In this document: positions 8,372 through 17,089 of the stretch, piece by piece
Layout of the letters: each line of letters opens with the position of its first letter
How positions within the stretch are numbered: the stretch's first letter is position 1
Source: JAUSIK01 sp964547875
GTDB taxonomy: Archaea; Nanobdellota; Nanobdellia; Pacearchaeales; GW2011-AR1
DNA length: 64,000 nucleotides
Direction of reading: 5' to 3'
Assembly (NCBI GenBank): GCA_964547875.1
Contig: CAZJPE010000001.1
Span: 124,001 to 188,000, forward strand
Notes under the pieces: model-generated
Seen by the model: the letters and a program-made list of their open reading frames with translations, nothing else
Told to the model about the DNA's origin: nothing
Databases searched by the model: none
Program-made: the position numbers and the translations under genes

Positions 8372-9721
8372 ATGATTAAAGAAAATATTTTTAGGGCAAA
8401 TGATATCAGAGGGATTTATGGAAAGGAGCTTGATAACGATTTTGCCTATAAAGCAGGGAAAGCAATAGCTAAATTTTTGAAATGTAAGAAAATAATTATA
8501 GGAAGAGATATGAGATTATCTTCTAATTCTTTATTTAACGCTTTATTTAGAGGGATAACTGAATCTGGATGCAATATTATTGATATAGGATTGATAGATA
8601 CTCCTGCTTTGTATTTCGCAAGCGGTTTTTATAAAATGCCTGGCATTATGATAACTGCCTCCCACAACCCTGCAGAATATAATGGAATTAAGATAGTTAA
8701 AGCTGGCGCGATAGCGGTTGATTTCAAAAATGGATTGAATGAAATTAAAAAGATTATTGAAGATAAAGATTTTATAAACTCTAAGAAAAGGGGCAAAATT
8801 TATAGAAAAAATATATTCGACAAATACAAGAAGCACATTTTATCTTTTATCAAGCCTTTTAATGCATATGGAATTAAAGTCGTTATTGACGCTGGCAATG
8901 GAATGGCGGGAAAGATTGTTCCTTTGATTTATAGAAACCTGGTAAAAATTATTCCTTTATATTTTAAACTTGATGGAAGATTTCCAAACCATGTTCCCAA
9001 TCCAATAATAAAAATGAATTTAATTGATCTAAAAAAAAGAGTGAAAAAAGAAAAAGCAGATTTTGGAATCTCATTTGATGGAGACATGGATAGAGTTGCT
9101 TTTGTTGACGAAAATGGCGGATTTGTTAATACTTCTGTTATAGGAGCTTTACTGATAAATTATCTTCTGCGTGAAAACAAGAAATATGGGGTTGTTTATA
9201 CTTCTGCATGCAGTAAGATCGTATTAGATACAATTTTAAAATTTAGAGGAAGAGCACTAAGAGAAAAAGTAGGACATGCGTTTATTAAAGAGAGAATGAG
9301 AAAAGAGAAAGCTTTGTTTGGGATTGAACATTCTGGGCATTACTATTATAAAGATAATTATTATGCTGATTCTGCTTTAATAACATCTTTATTGATAATT
9401 AAAATATATTCTCTGGCTAAGAAGCGAGGAATTAATTTCTCTGATTTATTGAAGGAATTTGACAAATATTCGCAAGCTGATGAGGTCAGCATTAGATTGA
9501 AGGATGATATTGATGTTATTGGAAGAATTGAGAAGTATTATAGTGCAAAGAAGCCAAATAAGATTGATAATTTTGATGGTTTAACTATAGAGTTTAATGA
9601 TTATTGGTTTAGTGTCAGGAAAAGCAATACAGAACCTTTATTGAGAATTAATTTGGAAGCACGGGATGCAAGGATTATGAAAGAAAAGCTTAAGGAGATT
9701 TTAAGAATTGTGAAGAGATGA
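8372..9721 (+). CDS. Phosphomannomutase/phosphoglucomutase
   Basis: 449 residues, usual family length. All four alpha-D-phosphohexomutase signatures are present: the phosphoserine loop TASHNPAEYNG (near residue 96), the metal loop GISFDGDMDRV (near 231), the sugar loop GIEHSGHYYYKD (near 313) and the phosphate loop RKSNTEPLLRI (near 415). It interconverts mannose- or glucose-6-phosphate and the 1-phosphate, feeding GDP-mannose or UDP-glucose synthesis. Divergent from the glycosyltransferase fusion and next to a mannose-6-phosphate isomerase, which favours mannose, but dual activity is common in archaea. Confidence 0.9.
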   Translation: MIKENIFRANDIRGIYGKELDNDFAYKAGKAIAKFLKCKKIIIGRDMRLSSNSLFNALFRGITESGCNIIDIGLIDTPALYFASGFYKMPGIMITASHNPAEYNGIKIVKAGAIAVDFKNGLNEIKKIIEDKDFINSKKRGKIYRKNIFDKYKKHILSFIKPFNAYGIKVVIDAGNGMAGKIVPLIYRNLVKIIPLYFKLDGRFPNHVPNPIIKMNLIDLKKRVKKEKADFGISFDGDMDRVAFVDENGGFVNTSVIGALLINYLLRENKKYGVVYTSACSKIVLDTILKFRGRALREKVGHAFIKERMRKEKALFGIEHSGHYYYKDNYYADSALITSLLIIKIYSLAKKRGINFSDLLKEFDKYSQADEVSIRLKDDIDVIGRIEKYYSAKKPNKIDNFDGLTIEFNDYWFSVRKSNTEPLLRINLEARDARIMKEKLKEILRIVKR

Positions 9722-9755
9722 ATATTAATTTTTATGAAAAGATTTTGTATTTAAA

Positions 9756-10097
9756 TTAAACTCTACCATATTTATCTTCAATTCTGATTATATCTTTTTC
9801 TTCGAAATTGCCGTATGCAATTTCCAGGAATTTTACTGGCTTGTTAAGAGCTTCTACTGTATGCAATGCTCCTTTTTGAATTACAACTTCGCTATCTTTT
9901 TTTACTTTAATTGTTTTTTTGCCTATCGTGACTTTTGCAGGATTGTCTAAAAATCTCCAGAACTCTCTTCTTTTTTTATGGTATTGTAGAGATAATTTTT
10001 GTTTTGGATTTACAGTTATTATTTTAACAGTTGTTTTTTCATTGTTAGTAAATTGCTCAAATTTTCCCCATGGCCTTTTCTCAACATATTTTCTCAT
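9756..10097 (-). CDS. Cupin-type mannose-6-phosphate isomerase
   Basis: 113 residues forming one cupin. RPWGKFEQF, LSLQYHKKRREFWRFL (metal His and Glu) and KGALHTVEAL (second His) match the type II phosphomannose isomerase domain that in bacteria forms the C-terminal part of ManC. Here it stands alone, without the guanylyltransferase part. It should interconvert fructose-6-phosphate and mannose-6-phosphate, linking the carbon island to the mannomutase next door. Some members are only sugar-binding cupins, so activity is inferred. Confidence 0.75.
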   Translation of the reverse strand: MRKYVEKRPWGKFEQFTNNEKTTVKIITVNPKQKLSLQYHKKRREFWRFLDNPAKVTIGKKTIKVKKDSEVVIQKGALHTVEALNKPVKFLEIAYGNFEEKDIIRIEDKYGRV

Positions 10098-10149
10098 TTT
10101 ACCTCTTTTAACCTTTTATAGGATTATTCAGTTTAATATTTATATGTTG

Positions 10150-10578
10150 CTATGCGTCAATTGACAACGGAAAGAGTGGTTTAGATTCTCTTATTAATCT
10201 TGAATATGCTTCACAGGCATGATCAATTATATCTCTTTTTTCATAAAGCATTCTATCGCTTATTCTTTCGAGGTGTCTTCTTTGTATTTCTTCCGGGTTT
10301 GAGACATTTTCTATTTCTGTTTTTATTAATGACCTTCTTGGAGTGATAATTCCATCAAAATCTGAATCTAGGAATGCTGTAAGTAAAATTGTTTTTCTGT
10401 CTAATTCTGAATAAAGGAATTTTTTCCCATTATTTTCAGGATATATTTCGACAATAGATGGATAGACATTTGATATTTGGAATATTACTTTTTCTAATTG
10501 GGCATTAATATCTGTTTGCAGAAAACGTCCTTTTTGATTTTTTATAATAATTAATGGGTGATATTCTATTGTTATCAT
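10150..10578 (-). CDS. Hypothetical protein, 142 aa
   Basis: No family recognised. A soluble alpha/beta protein, IEYHPLIIIKNQKGRFLQTDIN at the start and a helical, charged C-terminal half with RRHLERISDRMLYEKRDII. No membrane segment or metal motif. It shares strand with the LOG and HExxH genes but is separated from them by 40 bases. Confidence 0.45.
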   Translation of the reverse strand: MITIEYHPLIIIKNQKGRFLQTDINAQLEKVIFQISNVYPSIVEIYPENNGKKFLYSELDRKTILLTAFLDSDFDGIITPRRSLIKTEIENVSNPEEIQRRHLERISDRMLYEKRDIIDHACEAYSRLIRESKPLFPLSIDA

Positions 10579-10618
10579 ATGTGAAAAAGCAAAACATAAT
10601 TTTTAAAGGTTGCTATAG

Positions 10619-11272
10619 TTAGTATAATTTATATTTTTTATAATTCAAGCAGAAATTCTTGTTGCCTTTTTTATATTCTTGATATGCGTCATCCAGAATT
10701 GTTATTGCTTGATTCGCATTTTTTGGAGTGAATAATAATTCTAAATCTTCTTTATTGAAGAATTTTCTTCTTAATGGCTCATCCTTCAACCATTTTATAA
10801 GGCCTTTCCATTGTTTTCCCAGAAGTATTATGGGAATATTGCATATGCGTTTCACTTGCATTAGTTGCCAGCTGTAAAATAATTCAAGCATTGTTCCAAT
10901 GCCTCCATGAGCTACAACTATAGCGTTTGACAAGAGCATAAAATTATCCAGTCTCTCAGAAAAACGCGTGAATTGTTTTTTTATCTGCACGTATGGATTC
11001 ATTCTCTGCTCATGAGGCAATTTTATATTAAGGCCTATTGTGTGGGCTTTGCTTTTTTTTGAGCCTGCTTCATGGCCTGCACTTGCAGCCTCCATTACGC
11101 CAGGACCTCCTCCTGTTATCAAGTCAATTCCTCTTTCGCCAATCATCTTTGCGAGCTTGTAAACTTCCTTAAATTCCCAGTCGCCCTTTTTCATTCGTGC
11201 AGAGCCGAATATAGTCACTCGGAATTCTCTTTTTTTCATTTCTTTCCATAGTTCTGATTGCGAGTTTTTCAT
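10619..11272 (-). CDS. LOG-family nucleotide phosphoribohydrolase-like protein
   Basis: 217 residues with a Rossmann-like lysine decarboxylase/LOG fold: TIFGSARMKKGDWEF at the N-terminus, the GGGPGVMEAA motif (near residue 55) and HGGIGTMLELFYSWQL (near 125), a variant of PGGxGTxxE in which Pro is replaced by His. LOG enzymes split nucleoside 5'-monophosphates (cytokinin type, AMP) to ribose-5-phosphate and base. Overlaps the upstream HExxH gene by four bases, so they form an operon. Natural substrate in archaea is not established. Confidence 0.75.
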   Translation of the reverse strand: MKNSQSELWKEMKKREFRVTIFGSARMKKGDWEFKEVYKLAKMIGERGIDLITGGGPGVMEAASAGHEAGSKKSKAHTIGLNIKLPHEQRMNPYVQIKKQFTRFSERLDNFMLLSNAIVVAHGGIGTMLELFYSWQLMQVKRICNIPIILLGKQWKGLIKWLKDEPLRRKFFNKEDLELLFTPKNANQAITILDDAYQEYKKGNKNFCLNYKKYKLY

Positions 11273-11868
11273 CTTAGCCTTTTTCTAAATTCGTTTATAA
11301 TATTTTTATATCCTTCTTTTTGAACAATCTCCCATGAGCGTTTATAATCCAAATAGTCTTTATTTTTCATTATATTTTTATTTAATCTTTTCATGTTAAA
11401 TATTTTTAAATATATCTCGGTATGGATAGCATGTAACAAAATATGCTTTTTTGTTAATATAGACTCTTTTTTATATTTTCTACAAATATACTCCCACCAA
11501 ACTTTTATATTTTTCCAGTTTTGAATTTGTATTTGATGAATTAATTCATGGGTCAGTGTATCGATAAAATCATTTTTATTTTTATATAATCTTAAAGTTA
11601 AAGGATCTGAAAATGGGCGTCCATATCCTATTATATAACATTTAATCTCTTTTTCATTCCACTTTAATCCAGAGATCTTTGATATTTCCATAAAGATCTT
11701 TCCCTCTATTCTTCTCCAATCACTTTCAATCTTTAATATATAATTTCTTATTTTCTTTTGTGATGGATATTTTTTGTTTTGTTTTGCTAATTTTTTATTT
11801 ATATCTTTAGAAATTCTATATCTATCGTCATACACTCTTGAATATCTAAATCTTATTTTAGGAATCAT
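11269..11868 (-). CDS. Putative zinc metalloprotease-like protein (HExxH)
   Basis: 199 residues, very basic. NDFIDTLTHELIHQIQIQNW holds an HELIH motif (near residue 110) of zinc-binding gluzincin type, and a later HAIHTEIYLKIF helix offers an HxxxE pair as third ligand. The surrounding pattern resembles SprT- or DUF-type minigluzincins but I cannot name the family. No signal peptide, so cytoplasmic. Its last four bases overlap the start of the LOG gene. Confidence 0.5.
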   Translation of the reverse strand: MIPKIRFRYSRVYDDRYRISKDINKKLAKQNKKYPSQKKIRNYILKIESDWRRIEGKIFMEISKISGLKWNEKEIKCYIIGYGRPFSDPLTLRLYKNKNDFIDTLTHELIHQIQIQNWKNIKVWWEYICRKYKKESILTKKHILLHAIHTEIYLKIFNMKRLNKNIMKNKDYLDYKRSWEIVQKEGYKNIINEFRKRLR

Positions 11869-11935
11869 CTTAATCCTTTCTATATAAGTTTATTAATGAA
11901 GTAATTATTTAAACTCTTCTTTCCAAACAACGAAA

Positions 11936-12199
11936 ATGAGAATATCTAAGATATTAATAGAGGATAAAATAAAAGAAAAAATTCTTTATAAGCGTGATAT
12001 AAGAGCCTCTGAAATTAGAGGAGTTTTAACTCTAAATCCAATTATATTACGAGTTAGAGATAATAGGTATATGGCGATAGGTTTTGATCAAAAATTTATA
12101 ACAATTATATTTGAAATGATGAAAGATACTGCTTTTATTATCACTGCTTATCCCTCTTCAGATGCTCAAAGAAAACTATATAAACGAAAGAAAAATTAG
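11936..12199 (+). CDS. Small toxin-like protein (BrnT/DUF4258-like)
   Basis: 87 residues with compact alternating strands, ending ITAYPSSDAQRKLYKRKKN. The final 'strand then Lys/Arg-rich tail' and partner type resemble DUF4258/BrnT-like RNases of the RelE group. The next gene, six bases on, encodes a YgiT-type zinc finger protein, which is a usual antitoxin-side partner of DUF4258 proteins. Assignment rests on this context and on the pattern and is not firm. Confidence 0.5.
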   Translation: MRISKILIEDKIKEKILYKRDIRASEIRGVLTLNPIILRVRDNRYMAIGFDQKFITIIFEMMKDTAFIITAYPSSDAQRKLYKRKKN

Positions 12200-12205
12200 A
12201 ATAAT

Positions 12206-12520
12206 ATGGAAGAAGGAGAAGATGTGACAATAGATGAATTAGAAAAATTAGAAGCTGTAGAGACAGAAATAGATGGAAATGTATTTGAGGTAAATGAAGG
12301 AATCTGTAAAGATTGTGGCGAAAAATTAATAAAAATAGTGGAAAATAGAAGTATTTTAGATGGAGCAATCAGTTTTCATATTATAAAATTAAGATGCCCT
12401 AACTGCGGAAAAGAGTATTTAGATTTAGACCAAGCTGAAAAATATGATTTTGCTTTAATACTTGAGAAAGCTCTTCAACAACCATTGGATAAATTATCAA
12501 AAAGAATATTAACTAATTAA
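12206..12520 (+). CDS. YgiT-type zinc-finger protein (MqsA-like antitoxin candidate)
   Basis: 104 residues. GICKDCGEKL (near residue 33) and LRCPNCGKEYLDLDQAEKY (near 70) form a four-cysteine zinc site of the YgiT/MqsA N-terminal type. The first 30 residues are acidic; the C-terminal helix lacks the HTH domain found in MqsA itself. Together with the preceding 87-residue protein it looks like a toxin-antitoxin pair in toxin-first order. Confidence 0.55.
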   Translation: MEEGEDVTIDELEKLEAVETEIDGNVFEVNEGICKDCGEKLIKIVENRSILDGAISFHIIKLRCPNCGKEYLDLDQAEKYDFALILEKALQQPLDKLSKRILTN

Positions 12521-12531
12521 AGAATCCTTTT

Positions 12532-13041
12532 TCATCTTGACTTTTGAATCCATTTATTTAGAGCATCGGCGAATGAATATGCTTCTTCTTTTATTATCTT
12601 TATTCTCTTTGAATCTCCACTATAATCTTTAACCTCATAGAATCTTAGTTTACCTTCTGTAACTTGTTTTGTATCAACTAATCCGTTCCATTTAATTGTA
12701 ACAGGAAAACCCAATTTCTTTAATGGAGGATCCCAAGTACAATCTACTTTTATCCAATTATCTCTTATTTTAGCCGATAAGCTATAATGTGTCCAAATTG
12801 TTCCAGAGTTTTTTAGGATTGATAAAATATTGTCTGGAATAGGCAAGTCTTTCCAATCAAATATTACGCCTAACTTATTAACTTCAAAACCTTCTTTTTG
12901 AAGTAAATTATATAATAGAGTGGACTTATGCCTACAATCTCCATATTTAATATTTTCATCTATTTCTTCTTCATTAAATTTACAAACTTTATAAGGTATC
13001 TTTTGCACTTTTTCGAATAGAGTTATTATTTTTGATTCCAT
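12532..13041 (-). CDS. Transglutaminase-like cysteine protein
   Basis: 169 residues. It has the three parts of a transglutaminase-like papain fold in order: YGDCRHKSTLLYNLL (nucleophile Cys near residue 35), IWTHYSLSAKI (His near 84) and WIKVDCTWDPPL (Asp near 98). Such proteins act as proteases, amidases or acyl transferases. No signal peptide. It abuts tpiA on the same strand with one base between, so the two may share a transcript, with this gene second. Confidence 0.6.
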   Translation of the reverse strand: MESKIITLFEKVQKIPYKVCKFNEEEIDENIKYGDCRHKSTLLYNLLQKEGFEVNKLGVIFDWKDLPIPDNILSILKNSGTIWTHYSLSAKIRDNWIKVDCTWDPPLKKLGFPVTIKWNGLVDTKQVTEGKLRFYEVKDYSGDSKRIKIIKEEAYSFADALNKWIQKSR

Positions 13042-13042
13042 T

Positions 13043-13678
13043 TTATTGAAATTCCTTTAATTTCCTTAGTAGACTGGAGGGATTTTTAGAGTTTGCTATT
13101 GCAGAGGCTATTAGAACGCCTTTACAACCTAAATTGTTGGCTTCTTTTACATCTTCATAAGAAGAGATGCCTGCCCCGCACAAGGGAATTATATTTGTTT
13201 TTTTCATAATCTTTATGAAATTTTTAAGAGCTTTGGGATTGTATTTTGTTATTGATTTTCCAGTCGCGATTAATTCTAAATCTTCAAAAGCAATTGCGTA
13301 AGGTTTCAATTTTATTACTTCTTCTGCTACTTTTAAAGTAGGAACGCAGACTATAGACTTTAACCCCTCCTCTTCCAAGTCTCCTAATGCTGCTTGTATT
13401 CCTCCTAAACTCATCTGGTGTTCAGAATGATTTAGCAAGCTTCCGATAACACCATGTGCCTTTATAATCTCTGCAGTTACAAATCCAGTTGATTTCGTAG
13501 GACTGGCAGGTGAATTTATATGCTGGGCAAAAACTTTTAATTTAGTATTGGCTTTAATTAAATATACATCAATAGTAGGAACTGCAACAATCGCTTTAGG
13601 CAGATATTTCTCTATCTGCTTGGCAAGGTTCAGGGCTGATTTGCCTGTTTTGTAATTTTTGAAGTTTATGACTATCAT
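13043..13678 (-). CDS. tpiA: Triosephosphate isomerase, archaeal type
   Basis: 211 residues, the short archaeal form. Key residues are visible: NFK (Asn5, Lys7), LLNHSEHQ (His84) and AIAFEDLELIATGKS (catalytic Glu132), then CGAGISSYEDV and GVLIASAIA for the phosphate. The usual YEPPELIGTG reads FEDLELIATG, a mild variant. It interconverts DHAP and glyceraldehyde-3-phosphate, linking the aldolase (14546-15301) to GAPDH (22383-23375) in this carbon island. Confidence 0.9.
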   Translation of the reverse strand: MIVINFKNYKTGKSALNLAKQIEKYLPKAIVAVPTIDVYLIKANTKLKVFAQHINSPASPTKSTGFVTAEIIKAHGVIGSLLNHSEHQMSLGGIQAALGDLEEEGLKSIVCVPTLKVAEEVIKLKPYAIAFEDLELIATGKSITKYNPKALKNFIKIMKKTNIIPLCGAGISSYEDVKEANNLGCKGVLIASAIANSKNPSSLLRKLKEFQ

Positions 13679-13839
13679 TTTTATATTGTAGAATTGATAT
13701 TTAGATTAGAAAAATAGATAATATCTAATATAATAACAATAGCAAATGAAACATTAATATTTTTAACTCTCTTTTTCATTTAAAAATTAATTTATGTAAG
13801 TATAAAAATGCTTTTAAATTTACATTATTTAGCTTATTC

Positions 13840-14577
13840 ATGCAAAAAAGCCGCCTTATGCTTGAAATTGAAAGAAAGATTGGCGAGAATATTGAAAATT
13901 ATTTAAGTAGAATATGTAAAAATGGATGGAAATCTGCGAATATTGGAAAAGAATTAGGCATTCATAAAGCTACTCTATGCAGATGGGTTGTAAAGTTGGG
14001 ATTAGAAAAGGAAAATAAAATACCCTCAAGGGAAGAGTTAAATTATTTTTATAACGTTATTAGAAAACCTGTTAGAGAAGCTGCACGAGAAATAGGGGTT
14101 GATAAAAGGACTTATTATAGATGGTTGGAAAATGCAGGCATTGAGAGAAGGCATGATTCAGAGGCTTATCTGCCTAGCGGTTTTTCTGTTCCTTGTAAAG
14201 AGGATTTAGTTAGGCATTTATCTGAAAAAACTAATTCTGAAACTGCAGCTATATATGGCGTTAATCCTCATACATTAAGAACTTGGAAACAAAAAGCAGG
14301 ATTATATAAATTTAGAAAAAGCAGATATGGTGATTTATCTTTAAGAACTCAATTGCTTTCTATTTTAGTCAATGATAGCGGAAAAGAAATTGAAGAATTA
14401 AAATATGAAGATTTTAAAAATGTGAGACAGGCCAATGGGAAAACTTATAGAAGTTTGCTTAATTGGTATTTATCCAGAAATGCTCATTTATTTAGTATTG
14501 CAAAAATAGAATTTATCAAAGATTATAAAATTAACGGGGAAAAATCTATTTCCAAATTATCTCTTGAATCTTCTTAG
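13840..14577 (+). CDS. Protein with three helix-turn-helix units, probable regulator
   Basis: 245 residues. Three similar units follow each other: SANIGKELGIHKATLCRWVVKLGL (first), REAAREIGVDKRTYYRWLENAGI (second) and SETAAIYGVNPHTLRTWKQKAGL (third), each a helix-turn-helix with the pattern 'A-x-x-x-G-V-x-x-x-T-x-x-R-W'. The rest is basic with no catalytic motif. It could be a DNA-binding regulator or the DNA-binding part of a mobile-element protein. Its last 32 bases overlap the end of the converging aldolase gene. Confidence 0.6.
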   Translation: MQKSRLMLEIERKIGENIENYLSRICKNGWKSANIGKELGIHKATLCRWVVKLGLEKENKIPSREELNYFYNVIRKPVREAAREIGVDKRTYYRWLENAGIERRHDSEAYLPSGFSVPCKEDLVRHLSEKTNSETAAIYGVNPHTLRTWKQKAGLYKFRKSRYGDLSLRTQLLSILVNDSGKEIEELKYEDFKNVRQANGKTYRSLLNWYLSRNAHLFSIAKIEFIKDYKINGEKSISKLSLESS

Positions 14578-15301
14578 TTATTTCTAACGGATTGGGATTT
14601 TGCCAGATATTCCTGCCAACTGCCAGCCCTGCTGCGCCGGCATTCATTATGTCTGATACTTGCTTGAGGAGTGTTTTTTCATTTATTGGAGGGCCGCCTG
14701 CAATCACTACTTTTGTCTTGCCTGCAGATTCAACTGCCCAGCTCAAATCTTGCGGATTGCCTCCGTACTTTAATTTGACAATATCTGCGCCTATCTCAAG
14801 GCCTACGCGAGCTGCATACGACATCATTTCCCTTGAGGTGTCTAATTTTACAGAGCTTCCCCTTGGATATATCCATGCAATAACAGGCATGCCTTTTGCG
14901 TGGGCTTCTTCTTCTATATTTTCAAATTCATTCATCATAACAGATTCTTGAGCGCTGCCAATGTAAATAGTGTAGCCTACTGCTATTGCTCCGAGCTGTA
15001 TTGCTTCTTTGACTGAGCATAGCTGCCTTGCAATTGGCTCGCCTTTGAAAAGCGATGTTTTGCCGTTTAATTTTAAAATTAGAGGAATTTTTGAGCTTTT
15101 TATTTCTTCCTGATATTTTTCCGCAATTCCTTTTTGAAAAACAAGGCCTTGAAATTTTCCTTTTTGCGCTATTTCAATTATATAAGAAGGATTAATATTT
15201 TTATCATTAAAATCTACACTTGGACCGTGCTCCAAGCCTTGGTCGTAGGCCAAATAAAGCGCTCTTCCATTTTTTAGGATTTTGTTTAAATTGATTTTCA
15301 T
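14546..15301 (-). CDS. Class I fructose-bisphosphate aldolase, DhnA/archaeal type
   Basis: 251 residues. YDQGLEHGP (near residue 19), the acid-base Tyr in AWIYPRGSS (Tyr145) and the Schiff-base Lys in GADIVKLKYGG (Lys176), then IAGGPP and AAGLAVGRNIWQ for the phosphates, match archaeal class I aldolases. It splits fructose-1,6-bisphosphate to DHAP and glyceraldehyde-3-phosphate, or runs in reverse. Related enzymes (ADH synthase for aromatic precursors, bifunctional aldolase/phosphatase) differ; glycolytic neighbours favour the aldolase role. Confidence 0.85.
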   Translation of the reverse strand: MKINLNKILKNGRALYLAYDQGLEHGPSVDFNDKNINPSYIIEIAQKGKFQGLVFQKGIAEKYQEEIKSSKIPLILKLNGKTSLFKGEPIARQLCSVKEAIQLGAIAVGYTIYIGSAQESVMMNEFENIEEEAHAKGMPVIAWIYPRGSSVKLDTSREMMSYAARVGLEIGADIVKLKYGGNPQDLSWAVESAGKTKVVIAGGPPINEKTLLKQVSDIMNAGAAGLAVGRNIWQNPNPLEITKKIQEIIWK

Positions 15302-15357
15302 TTTCTCTTTTTGATAGTTAAGATAAGAAATTTATGTATAAATATGTTATGAAAGCC

Positions 15358-15366
15358 TTATAAATA
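15358..15366 (+). promoter_or_regulatory. TATA element of rpiB
   Basis: TTATAAATA is centred 25 bases before the ATG at 15386, a leaderless layout. Confidence 0.5.
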
Positions 15367-15385
15367 GTTTTAACATAATTATTTA

Positions 15386-15832
15386 ATGAAAAAGAGCGTT
15401 GTATATATTGGGGCAGATCATGCTGGCTTTAAATTAAAAGAAAAACTTAAGAAGTATTTTGATAAGACTGGCATTACATATGACGATTTGGGTGGGAAAG
15501 GCGAAGCAGGAGATGATTATCCTGATTACGCGTTTAAGGTTGCTGAACGCGTTGCTAGAGATAACTCGCGAGGAATTTTGATTTGCGGGACAGGAACAGG
15601 AATGATTATAGCTGCGAATAAAATCAAAGGAATCAGGGCAGCAGTAGCTTATGATAATTATTCTGCCAAGATGGCCAGGGAGCATAATGATGCAAATGTT
15701 CTATGCCTGCGGGGCAGGAATTTTTCAGACGCTAAGAATTTACAGCTTGTGAAAATTTGGCTAAATACAGAATTTAGCGAAGCTAAAAGGCACAATAGGA
15801 GAATCAGGAAAATTGCGAATTATGAAAGATGA
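15386..15832 (+). CDS. rpiB: Ribose-5-phosphate isomerase B
   Basis: 148 residues, family length. IGADHAGFKLKE (Asp11, His12), the GILICGTGTGM loop with Cys67 as the likely acid/base, and EHNDANVLCLRGR match RpiB. It interconverts ribulose-5-phosphate and ribose-5-phosphate in the non-oxidative pentose phosphate route, together with rpe (17859) and transketolase (24386) of this window. LacA/B-type sugar isomerases share the fold, but context supports RpiB. Confidence 0.9.
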   Translation: MKKSVVYIGADHAGFKLKEKLKKYFDKTGITYDDLGGKGEAGDDYPDYAFKVAERVARDNSRGILICGTGTGMIIAANKIKGIRAAVAYDNYSAKMAREHNDANVLCLRGRNFSDAKNLQLVKIWLNTEFSEAKRHNRRIRKIANYER

Positions 15833-15983
15833 TATTTTTTAAAAGAATATTTAAGCAACGACTCTTCTTTTTGGCATAATTATCTCGAGTTACCCATTTA
15901 CTAAAAAGATAATTAAGTTTTTAATGTTACTTATTAGTGGTGGCATTAGTAAAGTTTAAATAGTCAAATATCTGGCTCTAAAT

Positions 15984-16400
15984 ATGGAAAACAAAGACTC
16001 GAACTCAGAAAGAAAAACTATGCAAGATTTATATAGAAATTACTTTGCAAAAACTGCTAATAGATATATCCAGCGTGGAGAGATGTTTGAACAAGGGGGT
16101 ATGGACTCTTGGTCTGGCAGAGTGAAATTTCATCAAACATTGGAGCAGAAGGATCTTCTTGTCAAATTAAAATTAGTATATAGAAAAATAAATGATAAGG
16201 ATTATGTAAAGGAATTTATTCAGGAGAATTGTCCCAATTTAAATGATTTGTATGAAAAATGGAAGGCGACTAATCCAAAATATGATGGTTTTAGGCTTAT
16301 TCCGAAAGCGTCAGAGATTTTGAATCAAATTGTTTCAATTAGAAATCTAAATCATATTGCGAATGATGATGAGGAACTTGCGGTTCATTGTATAGGATAA
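15984..16400 (+). CDS. Hypothetical protein, 138 aa
   Basis: No family recognised. Helical and charged, with GGMDSWSGRVKFHQTL in the first third and LIPKASEILNQIVSIRNLNHIAN near the end. No membrane segment. In front of it, 15877-15915, an imperfectly understood inverted repeat (TAATTATCT / AGATAATTA, 21-base spacer) lies in the gap after rpiB. Confidence 0.4.
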   Translation: MENKDSNSERKTMQDLYRNYFAKTANRYIQRGEMFEQGGMDSWSGRVKFHQTLEQKDLLVKLKLVYRKINDKDYVKEFIQENCPNLNDLYEKWKATNPKYDGFRLIPKASEILNQIVSIRNLNHIANDDEELAVHCIG

Positions 16401-16413
16401 ATTAGAGCATTTT

Positions 16414-16710
16414 TTAATGGAAAATTTTTTTCTTAGGCATAATTATTTCATCAAATAAATTTACTAATTTCTGAACAAATTGATTTTCTATATTTAATCT
16501 ATACAATTTAGCATTTCCTATAATGCGCGTGTGTTTTATGATATTTGTTTTCTTTAAATCTTCCCAGATTCTAAATAAAGTTGTCCTGCCCATCTCTGCT
16601 CCTTCGGCAATATCGCTTATGCTATAATCTAATTCTCTTCCTTCTATAAGAAATTCTAATACTCTTATTTTAGGCGTGTCTCCTAATGCCTTTTTGAATA
16701 ACGTTTCCAT
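16414..16710 (-). CDS. Winged-helix transcription regulator
   Basis: 98 residues from the ATG at 16710 (METLFKKALGDTPKIRVLEFL). The helix-turn-helix is YSISDIAEGAEMGRTTLFRIWEDLKK, followed by a wing with TRIIGNAKLYRLN, the layout of small archaeal ArsR/MarR-like regulators. An upstream open stretch reaches 16797 but contains the TATA element and the operator, so it is not likely translated. The perfect inverted repeat at 16749-16770, between this gene and the divergent kinase-epimerase operon, is its probable binding site. Confidence 0.7.
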   Translation of the reverse strand: METLFKKALGDTPKIRVLEFLIEGRELDYSISDIAEGAEMGRTTLFRIWEDLKKTNIIKHTRIIGNAKLYRLNIENQFVQKLVNLFDEIIMPKKKIFH

Positions 16711-16748
16711 ATTATTTTTAGAAGGCCATATTTTATAAATGTTTCTAC

Positions 16749-16770
16749 TTTGGAACACTAATGTTCCAAA
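16749..16770. promoter_or_regulatory. Perfect inverted repeat, probable operator
   Basis: Arms TTTGGAACA and TGTTCCAAA match over all nine positions with a CTAA spacer. The site lies in the 103 bases between the divergent starts of the winged-helix gene (16710) and the 16814 gene; the regulator's own TATA-like stretch (ATTTATAAAA on the minus strand) is just inside it. It could control both directions. Confidence 0.6.
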
Positions 16771-16813
16771 TATAATTAGCAATATTTTAATATTCAAAAA
16801 CTTTTAATTAAAT

Positions 16814-17089
16814 ATGGAATTAAAAGAGGCCATAATGAAAAGATTTCTAAGAAAATTAGTAAATTTAAACATTTGGGGCGGCAAACATACTGAACTTAAA
16901 AATTTGCAAAAAGCTTTACCAGACCATTTGCGAGGAAGCAAAGAATCTAAACAAGCAATAAAAGAATTATTAAATAAAGGATTTTTAACTATTAAGATGT
17001 CTACTAAAGAATATCATGTTTCTCTTAATAGTCATAAGCAAAAAGAGATTTATGAGTTTTTAGGAGATTTTGATGAGAGGTTAAAATGA
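16814..17089 (+). CDS. Hypothetical small protein, winged-helix-like
   Basis: 91 residues. GGKHTELKNLQKALPDHLRGSKESKQAIKELLNKGFLTIKMSTKEYHVSLN looks like a winged helix with a wing strand pair, as in the archaeal proteins that carry 'recognise N-x-x-x-K-E-x-Y-H-V-S-L-N'. It may bind DNA or RNA. It heads an operon with the kinase-like gene (four-base overlap, ATGA) and rpe, and stands opposite the winged-helix regulator across a shared operator. Confidence 0.5.
   Translation: MELKEAIMKRFLRKLVNLNIWGGKHTELKNLQKALPDHLRGSKESKQAIKELLNKGFLTIKMSTKEYHVSLNSHKQKEIYEFLGDFDERLK

Noticed and set aside
15877..15915. Inverted repeat TAATTATCT / AGATAATTA after rpiB
   Set aside because: Arms of nine A/T-rich bases with a 21-base loop are expected by chance in this composition.
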